A stretch of DNA of 45,996 nt from Frigoribacterium sp. Lineage in GTDB: Bacteria > Actinomycetota > Actinomycetes > Actinomycetales > Microbacteriaceae. The notes beneath the pieces were generated by a model that searched no databases, was not told where the DNA came from, and worked only from the letters and a program-made list of their open reading frames with translations. The stretch is taken from contig JANYIZ010000126.1 of assembly GCA_025408445.1 (NCBI GenBank), positions 1 through 45,996 on the forward strand. Direction: 5' to 3'. This document shows, one piece after another, positions 17,621 to 26,897 of the stretch. Every line of letters starts with the position of its first letter. Positions within the stretch are counted from its first letter, which is position 1. A program made the translations under genes and the position numbers.

Positions 17621-18031
17621 GTGAACGACGACGCTCCCTCACGCAAATCGATCTTCGCTCTCGTCGCCGACTTGCCTCGACTCGTGATCGGGCAGGTGAA
17701 GAACGAGATCGAGCAGTTCAAGAGCGAGTTGATCGGCAAGATCAAGCACGCAGGCATCGGCGTCGGCTTATTCGCCGGGGCCGGCTTCGTGGCGTTTTTC
17801 CTGTTTGCCGTGCTTATCTCCGCCGCCATTCTCGCGTTTGCGACGGTCATGCCGGGCTGGCTGGCTGCGCTCATCGTGGCCGGCATCCTCCTGGTGATCG
17901 TGGTGATTCTCGTGTCCGTCGGTCTTCGCCAGGTGAAGAAGGGCGTTCCGCCAGCGCCGACCGAGACCATCAAAAGCGTCAAGAAAGACGTCCTTGTGAT
18001 CAAGGGACTCGGAAAGCGGGAGAACCGATGA
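17621..18031 (+). CDS. Phage-holin-like (superfamily III, DUF1469-type) membrane protein
   Basis: 136 residues from a GTG, 6 bp after the YtxH-like gene. An amphipathic N-terminus (LVADLPRLVIGQVKNEIEQF) precedes two transmembrane helices (about residues 48-75 and 82-105) and a basic C-terminal tail. This is the Actinobacteria-wide family called phage holin 3_6 or DUF1469. It normally sits beside YtxH/DUF3618 proteins and is not part of a prophage here; a structural role in the cell envelope is inferred. Its last four bases overlap the ATG of the next gene. Confidence 0.75.
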   Translation: MNDDAPSRKSIFALVADLPRLVIGQVKNEIEQFKSELIGKIKHAGIGVGLFAGAGFVAFFLFAVLISAAILAFATVMPGWLAALIVAGILLVIVVILVSVGLRQVKKGVPPAPTETIKSVKKDVLVIKGLGKRENR

Positions 18032-18267
18032 GTGAGACCCCATCGTCCGATTCGATCGAGACGAGGATCAGCGCTACGCGTTCGGAACTCGCGCAGACCC
18101 TTGATGAGATCGAGGACCGGCTCAATGTGCCGAAGCAGGTCGGCAAACTGACAGCTAAAGTGCAGTCCTCCTACGCGGAGAACCCCGTACCGTGGATAAT
18201 CGGAGCGACCGCAGCCGTGGTCGTCATCGGCGGCATCGTGGCCTGGGCGATCTTCGGCGACGACTAG
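18028..18267 (+). CDS. DUF3618 domain protein
   Basis: 79 residues. The N-terminal half ETRISATRSELAQTLDEIED is the DUF3618 signature, predicted to be a helix or coiled coil. One C-terminal transmembrane helix (about residues 56-75) ends in FGDD. It overlaps the holin-like gene by 4 bases (ATGA), so the two are translationally coupled. Function unknown; it occurs with the same partners in many Actinobacteria. Confidence 0.8.
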   Translation: MSETPSSDSIETRISATRSELAQTLDEIEDRLNVPKQVGKLTAKVQSSYAENPVPWIIGATAAVVVIGGIVAWAIFGDD

Positions 18268-18363
18268 ACACCGTCAGTTCACCATCGGTAGAACAGAAGA
18301 AAATTTCGCACTGAGGCTCGGCCGCTTTTTGTTCTCGCAGCAATGCGGGGGAGGATAGACGGC

Positions 18364-19080
18364 ATGAGCACCACCCCGATCCAAAACGGGCTTCCCGTCG
18401 AGGACGCCAGCATTCCCGAAGACCACACCACGACCGGATACACCCTCTGGGCGGTTCTTCGCCGAGATGGTGCGGTGCCAGCTGGTGACAATGCCGAGTC
18501 GCTCTCCGCCGCGGTTGCAGTAGTGGAAGGCGCCGGAGTTACCGTCCGCGGGTTCTACGACGTCTCCAGTCTTCGTGCTGATGCCGACCTGATGATCTGG
18601 CTGCACGGGGGCGCGCCCGAGACCCTGCAGTGGGCGCTTCGTGAACTGCGCCGCACCGAGATGCTTCGCACTCTTGTGCCCACCTGGAACGCTATGGGCG
18701 TGCACGTTGATGCCGAGTTCTCCGCGAGCCACCGTCCCGCATTCATGGGGACAAAGGAGCCGGAGGCGTGGCTCACGGTCTACCCCTTCGTACGCTCCTA
18801 TGAGTGGTACATCCTTCCAGACGAGGAGCGGCGATCCATGCTGGCGGATCACGGGCGCAAAGGCGGCGCCTACCCGCAGGTGCTCGCCAACACTGTTGCA
18901 TCCTTCGCTCTCGGGGACTACGAGTGGATCCTCGCGCTCGAAGCCCCCCAGCTCATCGATCTTGTCGACCTGATGCGTGCCCTGCGGCAGACCGAAGCGC
19001 GTCGCCACGTGCGCGAAGAACTGCCGTTTTACACCGGTCGACGCATCGCCGTCACCGAGATTGCCGAGGTGCTCCGATGA
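18364..19080 (+). CDS. hemQ: Coproheme decarboxylase HemQ/ChdC (chlorite-dismutase fold)
   Basis: 238 residues. It performs the last step of the coproporphyrin-dependent pathway, turning two propionates of coproheme into vinyl groups to give haem b with hydrogen peroxide. Y140 (in TVYPFVRSYEWY), H123 (ASHRPAF) and H163 (LADHGRKG) have the spacing (17 and 23) of the catalytic Tyr, distal His and proximal His of actinobacterial ChdC. The Arg typical of true chlorite dismutases is not evident. The ATG at 18364 is preceded by GGGGGAGGA with 9 nt spacing. Its stop overlaps the hemH start. The 96-bp gap before it may hold a separate promoter, but none is clear. Confidence 0.93.
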   Translation: MSTTPIQNGLPVEDASIPEDHTTTGYTLWAVLRRDGAVPAGDNAESLSAAVAVVEGAGVTVRGFYDVSSLRADADLMIWLHGGAPETLQWALRELRRTEMLRTLVPTWNAMGVHVDAEFSASHRPAFMGTKEPEAWLTVYPFVRSYEWYILPDEERRSMLADHGRKGGAYPQVLANTVASFALGDYEWILALEAPQLIDLVDLMRALRQTEARRHVREELPFYTGRRIAVTEIAEVLR

Positions 19081-20249
19081 CCATCACAAACGGTGAGCTA
19101 GCCGGGGAGTTGGTTCGCGGCGCGACGGATGCGGCGAAGGCCGGACCCGAGCACGTCACGGCGCCGACCGCTTATGACGCCATTCTGCTCGCGAGCTTTG
19201 GCGGGCCGGAAGGCCAGGATGATGTCATCCCGTTTCTGCGTAACGTGACCCGCGGGCGCGGTATCCCGGACGAGCGGCTCGAAGTGGTGGCCCACCACTA
19301 CCGGGCGTTCGGCGGCATCAGCCCGATCAACCAGCAGAACCGCGATCTCAAGGCTGCCCTCGAGGCCGAACTCGAGCGACGGGGCATCGACCTTCCCGTG
19401 CTGTGGGGCAACCGCAACTGGGCGCCGTTCATTCGGGACGCCGTCGTCGAGGCCAACGAACGCGGGTTCACCAAGTTGATCGCCATCGGCACGAGTGCCT
19501 ACAGCTCCTACTCCGGTTGCCGGCAGTACCGCGAGGATTATGCGGCCGCACTTACCGATGCCGGACTCGACGGAGTGATCCAAATCGACAAGGTGCGTCA
19601 ATTCTTCGACCACCCCGGATTCGTCACCCCGTTCATGGAGGGCCTGCGCACGGGCCTCGCCGAGGTCGCGGCGGCGGGCATCCCGCTCAGCGAGACGCAC
19701 GTGCTGTTCTCCACCCACTCGATTCCATCGACGGATGCCGCAAAGAGCGGCCCCTCATTCCGGGACTTCGGCGAGGGTGGCGCCTACGCCGCCCAGCATC
19801 GGGCGGTGGCGGAGGTTGTCGTGGCAGGGACGGACGCTAACTGGAGCCTCGTGTTCCAGTCGCGCAGCGGACCACCCACCCAGCCGTGGCTCGAGCCCGA
19901 CATCAACGACGCCATCCGCGACCTCGCCGGCAACGGCATCCGCGCGGTGGTAATCGTGCCCCTTGGTTTCGTGAGCGATCACATGGAAGTGAAGTGGGAT
20001 CTCGACACCGAAGCGATGGAGACCTCGAACGAGCTTGGTGTGCTCGCAATCAGGGTGCCGACACCGGGCATCCATGCGGCCTACGTGTCGGGGCTGATCG
20101 ACCTCGTGGTGGAGCGCCGCGATGCAGTGCCGGTGGCCGAACGCCCGGCCCTCACCAAACTCGGACCCTGGTACGACGTGTGTCGTTCCGGATGCTGCGA
20201 GAACGTGCGCCTCGGATTCAAGCCCGCGCTCGCGGGGCAGGTTCCGTGA
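19077..20249 (+). CDS. hemH: Coproporphyrin ferrochelatase with predicted [2Fe-2S] cluster
   Basis: 390 residues. It inserts Fe(II) into coproporphyrin III (CpfC role). The N-terminus after a 30-residue extension reads AILLASFGGPEGQDDV; the active-site His is in FSTHSIPSTDA. Four likely cluster ligands are visible: the Cys of YSGCRQYRED in the middle and three Cys in VCRSGCCEN near the C-terminus, the arrangement reported for actinobacterial [2Fe-2S] ferrochelatases. ATG overlaps the hemQ stop (ATGA), and its own stop overlaps the GTG of hemC, so the genes are coupled. Confidence 0.93.
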   Translation: MTITNGELAGELVRGATDAAKAGPEHVTAPTAYDAILLASFGGPEGQDDVIPFLRNVTRGRGIPDERLEVVAHHYRAFGGISPINQQNRDLKAALEAELERRGIDLPVLWGNRNWAPFIRDAVVEANERGFTKLIAIGTSAYSSYSGCRQYREDYAAALTDAGLDGVIQIDKVRQFFDHPGFVTPFMEGLRTGLAEVAAAGIPLSETHVLFSTHSIPSTDAAKSGPSFRDFGEGGAYAAQHRAVAEVVVAGTDANWSLVFQSRSGPPTQPWLEPDINDAIRDLAGNGIRAVVIVPLGFVSDHMEVKWDLDTEAMETSNELGVLAIRVPTPGIHAAYVSGLIDLVVERRDAVPVAERPALTKLGPWYDVCRSGCCENVRLGFKPALAGQVP

Positions 20250-21202
20250 GCGGATCCAGCAGCATCCTGCGTATCGGTACGCGCGGCAGCGCGCTCGCCC
20301 TCGCGCAGACCCGTGTGGTGGCCTCGGCCGTGGCCAAGGCATCCGGTCTCGAGGTAGAGATCGTGCCGATCGCTACCGAGGGCGACCACTCGAAGGAGTC
20401 GCTCGCGACTCTGGGCGGCACCGGAGTTTTCGCCAGCGCGCTGCGTGAGGCGTTGCTCGCCGAGGCCTGCGATCTTGTCGTCCACTCGCTCAAAGACCTT
20501 CCGACCGATTCCTACCCCGGGTTGCGCATCGGCGCCATTCCGAAGCGGGCGGACGCTCGCGATGCACTCTGCGCGCGCGACGGCCTGACCCTCGAGGGAC
20601 TACCCCCCGGCGCGCGGGTCGGTACCGGCTCGCCGCGGCGGGCCGCCCAGTTGCGGGGCTGGCGACCGGATGTGGAGGTCGTGGACATCCGCGGCAACAT
20701 CGACACTCGCCTGCGCAAGGTGGCCGAGGGCGAGCTGGATGCCGTGGTGCTCGCTGCGGCCGGTCTCGGCCGGATCGGGCGACTCGACGCGGTGACGGAG
20801 TTCTTCGAGCTGGGCAAGTGGGCCACCGCTCCCGGCCAGGGAGCCCTGGCCATCGAGGTGAGAGACAATTATTCGAGCACGTTCGCCGCAATGCTGAAGG
20901 CCATCGATCATCCGTCCACCCGTCTCGCGGTTCTCGCCGAACGAGCGATTCTCGCTCGCCTGGAGGCCGGCTGCGCAGCGCCGATCGGGGCCGCGGGAGT
21001 CGTCGACGGCGACATGCTCTTCCTCACCGCCACCGTGTACGCGCCCGACGGCACGAGCTCGCTCACCAGTTCGCACGCCCTCGTGCTCGAAGGCAGCCCC
21101 TCCGAGCGAGCGCTGCTGCCAACGGAGCTCGGCAACCGGGTGGCCGGTGAACTCCTCACGCTCGGTGCCGCCGATATCGTTCCTGTCGGAGCCGTCTTGT
21201 GA
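20246..21202 (+). CDS. hemC: Porphobilinogen deaminase (hydroxymethylbilane synthase)
   Basis: 318 residues from a GTG that overlaps the hemH stop. It polymerises four porphobilinogens into hydroxymethylbilane. ILRIGTRGSALALAQTR is at the N-terminus, the catalytic Asp region in VVHSLKDLPT, and Cys243 in LEAGCAAPIG binds the dipyrromethane cofactor. The conserved RGNIDTRLRK binds substrate propionates. Length is typical. The alternative longer frame upstream lies inside hemH and is rejected. Confidence 0.95.
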   Translation: MSGSSSILRIGTRGSALALAQTRVVASAVAKASGLEVEIVPIATEGDHSKESLATLGGTGVFASALREALLAEACDLVVHSLKDLPTDSYPGLRIGAIPKRADARDALCARDGLTLEGLPPGARVGTGSPRRAAQLRGWRPDVEVVDIRGNIDTRLRKVAEGELDAVVLAAAGLGRIGRLDAVTEFFELGKWATAPGQGALAIEVRDNYSSTFAAMLKAIDHPSTRLAVLAERAILARLEAGCAAPIGAAGVVDGDMLFLTATVYAPDGTSSLTSSHALVLEGSPSERALLPTELGNRVAGELLTLGAADIVPVGAVL

Positions 21203-22017
21203 ACCCGTATCGCAGCCTGAAGCCATTGGCCGGCTGGCGTGTGTTGGTTCCGCGCGGGGGCAATTGGGGTGACGGCGTCGCCGCTAACCTGCGCACTTAC
21301 GGCGCCATCCCCGTGATCGCGCCGATGATCAACTTCGCGAGTGCAGAAAATGCCAGAGAGCTCTCGAACGCGCTCAAGCGCCTTGAGCAGGGAAAATTTG
21401 ACTGGCTCGTGATCACCAGCGCTACGACTGTTGACGTGCTGATCAGCCAGCAGGTCACCATCCCACCGAGCACACGGATCGCGGCCGTCGGAGAGACGAC
21501 GGGAGCCGCGCTCACTCTCGCCGGTTACCGCGTGGACTTCGTGCCGGAGAGCGACAATTCCGCCCGCGGCCTTGTGAAGGAGTGGCCAGCCTCCGACATC
21601 ATCGGTCGGGTGCTCATCCCCCAGTCTGATATCGCCGAACCAACCCTGGTGGCTGGCCTCGCCACCCTCGGACTCGAGGTGGAATACGTCTCGGCGTACC
21701 GCACCGTGGGTGTACCCGTCTCGGAGTATGTGGCGGCGGATGTCGCGTCCGGCCGCATCCGGGCCGTGTTGGTGACCTCTGGCAGTGTCGCTCGCCAAGT
21801 GCAGGCGCAGCTCGCGCCGCTGCCCGACGAGACCATCGTCGCCGCCATCGGCCCGCGCACGGCACTCGATGCCCGCGCGGCCGGGTTGACCGTGCATGTG
21901 ATCGCCGAATTGCGCTCGGCGAGTTCCCTCGTGGAGGGCCTCGCGGAATACGTGATCACTCACGATGCGGACGCGAGCGATGCTGTTCACACCGACCGCC
22001 AGGAGGGCGATTCATGA
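21199..22017 (+). CDS. hemD: Uroporphyrinogen-III synthase
   Basis: 272 residues from a GTG overlapping the hemC stop. It closes hydroxymethylbilane with inversion of ring D. The family is poorly conserved; the call rests on the N-terminal [20 protein letters not shown], the hinge-like TSATTVDVL, and [12 protein letters not shown] with [18 protein letters not shown] in the second domain, together with position between hemC and hemB. It stands alone, not fused to a methyltransferase as in some Actinobacteria. Its stop overlaps the hemB ATG. Confidence 0.9.
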   Translation: MNPYRSLKPLAGWRVLVPRGGNWGDGVAANLRTYGAIPVIAPMINFASAENARELSNALKRLEQGKFDWLVITSATTVDVLISQQVTIPPSTRIAAVGETTGAALTLAGYRVDFVPESDNSARGLVKEWPASDIIGRVLIPQSDIAEPTLVAGLATLGLEVEYVSAYRTVGVPVSEYVAADVASGRIRAVLVTSGSVARQVQAQLAPLPDETIVAAIGPRTALDARAAGLTVHVIAELRSASSLVEGLAEYVITHDADASDAVHTDRQEGDS

Positions 22018-22991
22018 CCGGTCCGAGCATCCGACCCCGCCGCCTGCGAGCGACCCCGGCGATGAGACGATTGGTCGCAGAGACCAGGCTCCACCCGGCC
22101 GAGCTGGTGTTGCCGATGTTCGTGCGCGAAGGCCTGCGCGAGCCGGTGCCGATCTCGTCGATGCCCGGTGTGGTCAACCATTCGCTCGACTCGTTACGGC
22201 GTGCTGCTCTGGAAGCGGCCGAGGCTGGCGTCGGGGGCGTGATGCTCTTCGGCATCCCGGAGCACAAGGATGGTATCGGCTCCGGAGCGACGGCCGACGA
22301 CGGTATTCTCAACGTCGCCACCCGTGCGGTGGTCGCCGAGGTCGGCGATGCTCTCGTCGTGCAAACCGACCTTTGTCTCGATGAATTCACCGACCACGGC
22401 CACTGCGGGGTGCTTGCCGCTGACGGAAGTGTCGATAACGACGCATCCCTGCTTCGCTACCGGGACATGGCTGTCGCGCAGGCCACCGCCGGGTCCCAGC
22501 TGCTCGGCCTCAGCGGCATGATGGACGGCCAGGTTGCCGCCGTTCGCGACGCTCTCGACAGCAACGACTTCGGCGGCACCGCGATCCTCGGCTACGCGGC
22601 CAAGTACGCCTCCGCTTTTTATGGGCCATTCCGGGAGGCCGTCGACTCGTCGCTCGTCGGTGATCGTCGCAGCTATCAGCTCGACGCGGCCAACCGCCGC
22701 GAGGGACTGCGCGAGGTATTGCTCGACGTGGAGGAGGGCGCCGACATCGTGATGGTGAAGCCCGCCATGAGCTACCTGGATGTGCTCGCCGACGCCGCGG
22801 CCGTGAGCCCGGTGCCCGTATGGGCCTACCAGGTGTCGGGTGAATACGCGATGATCGAAGCCGCCGCGGCCAACGGTTGGATCGACCGCCGCCGCGCGAT
22901 CGAAGAGTCAGTCGTCAGCATCAAGCGCGCCGGAGCCGACGCCATTCTGAGTTACTGGGCCGTCGAACTGGCAGATTGGTTGCGCTCATGA
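22014..22991 (+). CDS. hemB: Delta-aminolevulinic acid dehydratase (porphobilinogen synthase)
   Basis: 325 residues. It condenses two 5-aminolevulinate molecules to porphobilinogen. K249 in [12 protein letters not shown] should form the Schiff base; the second active lysine is in [17 protein letters not shown]. The metal-site loop reads [14 protein letters not shown]: the middle Cys of the zinc triad is replaced by Asp, so the enzyme is probably of the magnesium/potassium type rather than zinc-dependent. Start ATG overlaps hemD and its stop overlaps hemL. Confidence 0.96.
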   Translation: MTGPSIRPRRLRATPAMRRLVAETRLHPAELVLPMFVREGLREPVPISSMPGVVNHSLDSLRRAALEAAEAGVGGVMLFGIPEHKDGIGSGATADDGILNVATRAVVAEVGDALVVQTDLCLDEFTDHGHCGVLAADGSVDNDASLLRYRDMAVAQATAGSQLLGLSGMMDGQVAAVRDALDSNDFGGTAILGYAAKYASAFYGPFREAVDSSLVGDRRSYQLDAANRREGLREVLLDVEEGADIVMVKPAMSYLDVLADAAAVSPVPVWAYQVSGEYAMIEAAAANGWIDRRRAIEESVVSIKRAGADAILSYWAVELADWLRS

Positions 22992-24361
22992 GTATCAACG
23001 AGACCTACTTCACCCGGGCAAAACTCTCCATCCCTGGTGGGGTCAACTCGCCGGTGCGAGCCTACGGCTCAGTCGGCGGCACACCGCGATTCATGGTGTC
23101 GGCTCGCGGACCGTACATCATCGATGCAGACGGGCGTGAATACGTCGACCTCGTGAGCTCGTGGGGTCCGGCAATTCTCGGGCACGCGCATCCGTCCGTG
23201 GTCAGGGCGGTGCAGGATGCCGCCGCTCGAGGTCTCTCGTTTGGGGCATCCACTCCCGGCGAGACCGAGCTCGCTGAGCTCGTGCGCGAGCGTGTGCGGG
23301 TGGAATCGACCACCAGCTCCGGCCAACTCACCGGGTCGGTGCAGACACCGATTGAAAAGATCCGCATGGTGTCGACCGGCACCGAAGCGACCATGACGGC
23401 CATCCGGCTCGCTCGCGGGTTCACCGGCCGCGATCTGCTGGTGAAATTTGCCGGGCACTATCACGGGCACTCCGACGCCCTGCTCGCCGAGGCGGGTTCG
23501 GGGCTCGCCACCCTGGCTTTGCCCGGGTCCGCCGGTGTGACCGCGGTAACGGCCGCGCAGACGATCGTGCTTCCCTATAACGACATCGACGCCGTCCGGG
23601 CGCTCTTTTCGGTACAGGGCGAGAAGATCGCCGCGGTGATCGTGGAGGCGGCTTCGGCAAACATGGGTGTTGTGCCGCCAGAGCGCGGATTCAACCGTGA
23701 ACTTGCGGCAATCGCCCACGAGCACGGTGCACTCGTGATTTTCGACGAGGTGCTCACCGGCTTCCGTGTCGGTCCGGCCGGTTGGTGGGGCCTTGAGGCC
23801 GCCAGGGTCGTTCCCGATGGCGCGGGGTGGATGCCAGACCTCTTCGCCTTCGGCAAGGTCATCGGCGGGGGTCTTCCCCTTGCCGCGCTCGGTGGCCGCG
23901 CAGACATCATGGACTATCTCGCACCGCTCGGCCCGGTTTACCAGGCCGGAACGCTCAGTGGCAATCCGGTGGCGGTCGCGGCAGGCATCTCCACGCTGCG
24001 TGCCGCGGATGCTTCGGTCTACGCCCGCCTGGACGCTGTCGCCGACCAGCTCGCCGTCGCCGTGTCGTCGGCGTTGAGCGTTGAAGGCGTCGAGCATTCG
24101 GTACAACGCGCCGGCAACCTGTTCTCGTTCGCCTTCTCGGCCACGAAGCCGCGCAACTACGACGACGTTCGAGCGCAGCAGGCCTTCCGCTACCCGCCGT
24201 TCTTTCAAGCGATGTTGCACGCGGGGGTGTCACTTCCCCCCTCGGTGTTCGAAGCCTGGTTCGTCACGGCCGCGCACGACGAGACCGCGGTGTCCCGTGT
24301 CCTCGAGGCCCTGCCGGCAGCGGCGCGGGCGGCGGCGGCGGCGGTCCTCCCGACCGTCTGA
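22988..24361 (+). CDS. hemL: Glutamate-1-semialdehyde 2,1-aminomutase
   Basis: 457 residues. A PLP class III enzyme that turns the HemA product into 5-aminolevulinate. The PLP lysine is K290 in [16 protein letters not shown]; the other marks are [17 protein letters not shown] and the [19 protein letters not shown]-terminus. ATG overlaps the hemB stop (ATGA). It is the last gene of the haem operon. The C-terminus has a run of Ala-rich codons ([16 protein letters not shown]). Confidence 0.95.
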   Translation: MSINETYFTRAKLSIPGGVNSPVRAYGSVGGTPRFMVSARGPYIIDADGREYVDLVSSWGPAILGHAHPSVVRAVQDAAARGLSFGASTPGETELAELVRERVRVESTTSSGQLTGSVQTPIEKIRMVSTGTEATMTAIRLARGFTGRDLLVKFAGHYHGHSDALLAEAGSGLATLALPGSAGVTAVTAAQTIVLPYNDIDAVRALFSVQGEKIAAVIVEAASANMGVVPPERGFNRELAAIAHEHGALVIFDEVLTGFRVGPAGWWGLEAARVVPDGAGWMPDLFAFGKVIGGGLPLAALGGRADIMDYLAPLGPVYQAGTLSGNPVAVAAGISTLRAADASVYARLDAVADQLAVAVSSALSVEGVEHSVQRAGNLFSFAFSATKPRNYDDVRAQQAFRYPPFFQAMLHAGVSLPPSVFEAWFVTAAHDETAVSRVLEALPAAARAAAAAVLPTV

Positions 24362-24397
24362 CGCGCGTTCGCCGCGCGCTGTCGCGTCGCCTCGGCC

Positions 24398-24423
24398 GCT
24401 CGAGTCGGCCACTCGAGTCGGCC
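24398..24423. repeat. 13-bp tandem repeat next to the large inverted repeat
   Basis: Two near-identical units (GCTCGAGTCGGCC and ACTCGAGTCGGCC) and the start of a third lie 13 bp before the 27-bp inverted repeat. Confidence 0.65.
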
Positions 24424-24436
24424 ACTCGCCTGGGGC

Positions 24437-24499
24437 AATCGACTTGGTAGTTGTTGCGACTTTTCCGCCCGCAAAGTCGCAACAACTACCAAGTCGATT
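24437..24499. repeat. 27-bp perfect inverted repeat with a 9-nt loop
   Basis: Arms 24437-24463 and 24473-24499 are exact reverse complements; the left arm begins AATCGACTTGGTAGTTGTTG and the loop is TCCGCCCGC. It lies between the converging hemL and DUF1304 genes. It could form a very stable hairpin in transcripts from either side, but no U run follows, so it is not a textbook terminator. Its base composition is lower in GC than its surroundings. Best seen as a candidate dispersed palindromic element, perhaps serving also as a two-way transcription end. Confidence 0.9.
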
Positions 24500-24568
24500 C
24501 AGGATGGCACCTGCCACGGCCGCGGGTGGTGCACGTGACCAGCATGGGTAACGAGCAGCGAAGGGTGA

Positions 24569-24970
24569 TCAGCTGGCGAGGGCCGACAGCAGCAGGAAAA
24601 GCAGACCGACGAACGGTGGCACACCCTGGATCAGCGCCGAGCGGCGGGTGGTCTTTGAAAAGAGCAGCAGCACGAGTGCGGCCAGCACCATGCTGCCGGC
24701 ACCCACCAGCACGAGCGTGACCGCCACCGGCCGCGACACTGCGAGCAGGATGACCCCGAGCCCGGCCTCTACCGCGAGGAATAGGTTGTAGAACCCCTGG
24801 TTGAAGGCCATCGGCTTGATGATGTCGGCATCACGCTGGGTGCGGACGCCGAAAATCCTCCACGTGGTGGGCTGGGACCAGATCACGCTCTCGAGCGTGA
24901 AGATGTAGACGTGCAGCAGGGCGGCGAGCGCCACGAAGATCGCACTGAGAACGAGGAGCGGTTGGTTCAT
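24569..24970 (-). CDS. DUF1304 membrane protein
   Basis: 133 residues with four hydrophobic helices. LHVYIFTLESVIWSQPTTWRIFG near residues 20-43 and IKPMAFNQGFYNLFLA near residue 60 are typical of DUF1304. Function is unknown; family members are small integral membrane proteins. The ATG at 24970 was chosen because the hydrophobic first helix begins there, and CACACT 6 nt before it may be a leaderless -10 box. It is followed, convergently, by the hemL operon. Confidence 0.8.
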   Translation of the reverse strand: MNQPLLVLSAIFVALAALLHVYIFTLESVIWSQPTTWRIFGVRTQRDADIIKPMAFNQGFYNLFLAVEAGLGVILLAVSRPVAVTLVLVGAGSMVLAALVLLLFSKTTRRSALIQGVPPFVGLLFLLLSALAS

Positions 24971-24995
24971 GGGCGCCAGTGTGGCAGAAACCTGA

Positions 24996-26021
24996 TCAGC
25001 CGAACAGGATCGCGGCCTCGTCGTAGCGGGACTGTGGCACAGTGTTGAGCTTGCCGAGCGCATCCTCGAACGCGACGTGCGTAATGGATGTGCCGCTGAG
25101 CGAAACCATGCGACCCCAGCGTGCATGGATCACGGAGTCGACCGCCGCCATGCCGTACCGCGTCGCGAGCACGCGATCGTACGCGGTCGGGGTACCGCCG
25201 CGCTGGATGTGGCCGAGCGTCGTCGCGCGCGTCTCGATACCCACCCGCGCTTCGATCTCCGGAGAGATGAGCTCGCCGATGCCACCGAGTCGCGGGCGTC
25301 CGAACGCATCGAGCCCGCGCTCCGAGTGGGCGTCATCCATGGTGTCGAGGTGGAAGCCCTCGGCTACCACGACCAGCGGCGCCCGGCCGCGATCTACGAC
25401 GGACTGCACCCAGGCCACGATCTGGTCCATCGAAGTCTTCTGCTCCGGGATCAGGATCGCGTGTGCGCCGGCCGCCATGCCAGAGTGCAGGGCGATCCAG
25501 CCGACGTGCCGACCCATCACCTCGGCGACCATGCATCGGCCGTGTGAGTCGCCGGTGGTGCGCAGGCGGTCCATGGCATCGGTCGCGATCTGCACGGCGG
25601 TGTCAAAGCCGAAGGTGTAGTCGGTGGCCGAGAGATCGTTGTCGACGGTCTTGGGCACGCCCACGATCTTGATGCCGGCATCCGTCAGGCGCTTGGCGGC
25701 CGCGAGAGTGCCCTCTCCGCCGATTGCGATGAGGGAGTCGACGCCGAGTCGCTCCATGTTGGCTCGCACCACCTCCGCTCCACCGTTTGCTTCAAAGGGG
25801 TTGGTGCGGGAGGTGCCGAGGATGGTGCCACCCTGCTTACCGATGCCCTGGATGTCTTTGCGCTCGAGCGGGATGATGTCGCCTTCGATGACACCGCGCC
25901 AGCCGTCCCGAAAGCCCACTAACTGCTGTTTGTAAATCTGTGTGCCCTTGAGGACGGCGCCGCGGATCACCGCGTTCAGCCCGGGGCAGTCTCCACCGCT
26001 GGTGAGGATTCCAATGCTCAT
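24996..26021 (-). CDS. pfkA: ATP-dependent 6-phosphofructokinase
   Basis: 341 residues. It phosphorylates fructose 6-phosphate in glycolysis. GILTSGGDCPGLNAVIRG forms the nucleotide site, GGEGT holds the Gly that marks ATP rather than pyrophosphate as donor, and PKTVDND carries the catalytic Asp. The Lys before TVDND is the residue found in pyrophosphate enzymes; the Gly plus Lys combination is that of actinobacterial ATP-PFKs and usually goes with little allosteric control. Start ATG at 26021 has AAGGAT 6 nt upstream, and a TAGGGA box lies a few bases before that. Confidence 0.93.
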   Translation of the reverse strand: MSIGILTSGGDCPGLNAVIRGAVLKGTQIYKQQLVGFRDGWRGVIEGDIIPLERKDIQGIGKQGGTILGTSRTNPFEANGGAEVVRANMERLGVDSLIAIGGEGTLAAAKRLTDAGIKIVGVPKTVDNDLSATDYTFGFDTAVQIATDAMDRLRTTGDSHGRCMVAEVMGRHVGWIALHSGMAAGAHAILIPEQKTSMDQIVAWVQSVVDRGRAPLVVVAEGFHLDTMDDAHSERGLDAFGRPRLGGIGELISPEIEARVGIETRATTLGHIQRGGTPTAYDRVLATRYGMAAVDSVIHARWGRMVSLSGTSITHVAFEDALGKLNTVPQSRYDEAAILFG

Positions 26022-26136
26022 GACACCATCCTTCCCTAGGTTGACCGCCTGCCGATCACACCAGTACCGACGGCGCTCGCTAGAGTCCGGGAAAGCGTAG
26101 GCCGCGGGGCTGCGCGCCCACAATCCAAGGAGCATC

Positions 26137-26589
26137 ATGTCCGATCTCAAAGGGGGTCCCATCCCCAATCCGTCCGACGGCCGGCCTCCGGTCACGCCCC
26201 TGGTGTCGCCGGCTCCCGACGCGGGCACCACTGCTCCGGTGGCCCCGCCCTCGCGGCATGCCAACACCACATCCGCCCCGATCTATGCCCAGCCGGCCGC
26301 GGTGAACCCGGGCCGCACCCTCGGAATCGTCGGCTTTATCCTTGCATTCTTCGTGAGCCCTGCCGGGATCATCGTCAGCGCTATCGGGCTATTCAAGTCG
26401 AGGAAGTCCGGCAACAAGAACGGTCTCGCACTCGCTGGCCTCATCCTGTCGATCGTGTTCTTCATCATCTCGATCGTCATCATCGTCTCTATCGTCGGCG
26501 CGGCAGTGGCCCTGCTCAACCAGTGCGCGGCACTCGGTGGCGGAGTGCAGCAGATCAACGGAGTGCCTATCACCTGCCCGGCGCGTTAG
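26137..26589 (+). CDS. DUF4190-type small membrane protein
   Basis: 150 residues. A Pro/Ala-rich cytoplasmic N-terminus (about 65 residues) leads into two transmembrane helices: GRTLGIVGFILAFFVSPAGI and LALAGLILSIVFFIISIVII, linked by a short basic loop (KSRKSGNKNG). This pair is typical of DUF4190. The C-terminal tail contains two Cys (QCAALGG, PITCPAR). AAGGAG precedes the ATG. Function unknown. Confidence 0.75.
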   Translation: MSDLKGGPIPNPSDGRPPVTPLVSPAPDAGTTAPVAPPSRHANTTSAPIYAQPAAVNPGRTLGIVGFILAFFVSPAGIIVSAIGLFKSRKSGNKNGLALAGLILSIVFFIISIVIIVSIVGAAVALLNQCAALGGGVQQINGVPITCPAR

Positions 26590-26897
26590 CGTCACCGCAA
26601 AGGGAGACACCGCCACACAGCGGGGCCAGTGCCGTTTCTTGGCCTCATCCTCCGTTACGACGAGTGGATGTTCGGAGCACGCCGTGTCGGCGGCGCGCTC
26701 GTCGCACCCCACCAGTTCGACCCGCCGCGGCCCGCTCCCCTCAGCGACGGCGAGCGGGGTGAGCACGAGGAACAGCAGGATCGTGGGAACGGTTACAGCC
26801 GGAGCAGGGGATGCGCGGCAAGTGGTCTCGTGGTCTCGGGGGAGCTGGCGAAGTCCCGGGTCGATCGGTGCGACCACGCTCCAAGGACGAGCTCGCG
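26590..26897. other. 308-bp intergenic stretch without a convincing gene
   Basis: It lies between the ends of the converging DUF4190 and DUF3105 genes. A minus-strand frame from a GTG at 26877 has coding-like codon use and one hydrophobic stretch (TVPTILLFLVLTPLAVAEG), but runs 200 bp antisense into the DUF4190 gene and resembles no known protein; it could be a decayed gene. Confidence 0.4.

Noticed and set aside
17621-18031. Prophage remnant, suggested by the holin-like gene
   Set aside because: This family is a chromosomal envelope protein in most Actinobacteria and no other phage gene is present.
26389-26877. Minus-strand frame with a hydrophobic stretch
   Set aside because: It runs 200 bp antisense through the DUF4190 gene and has no recognisable family; GGAG is only 2 nt from the GTG.
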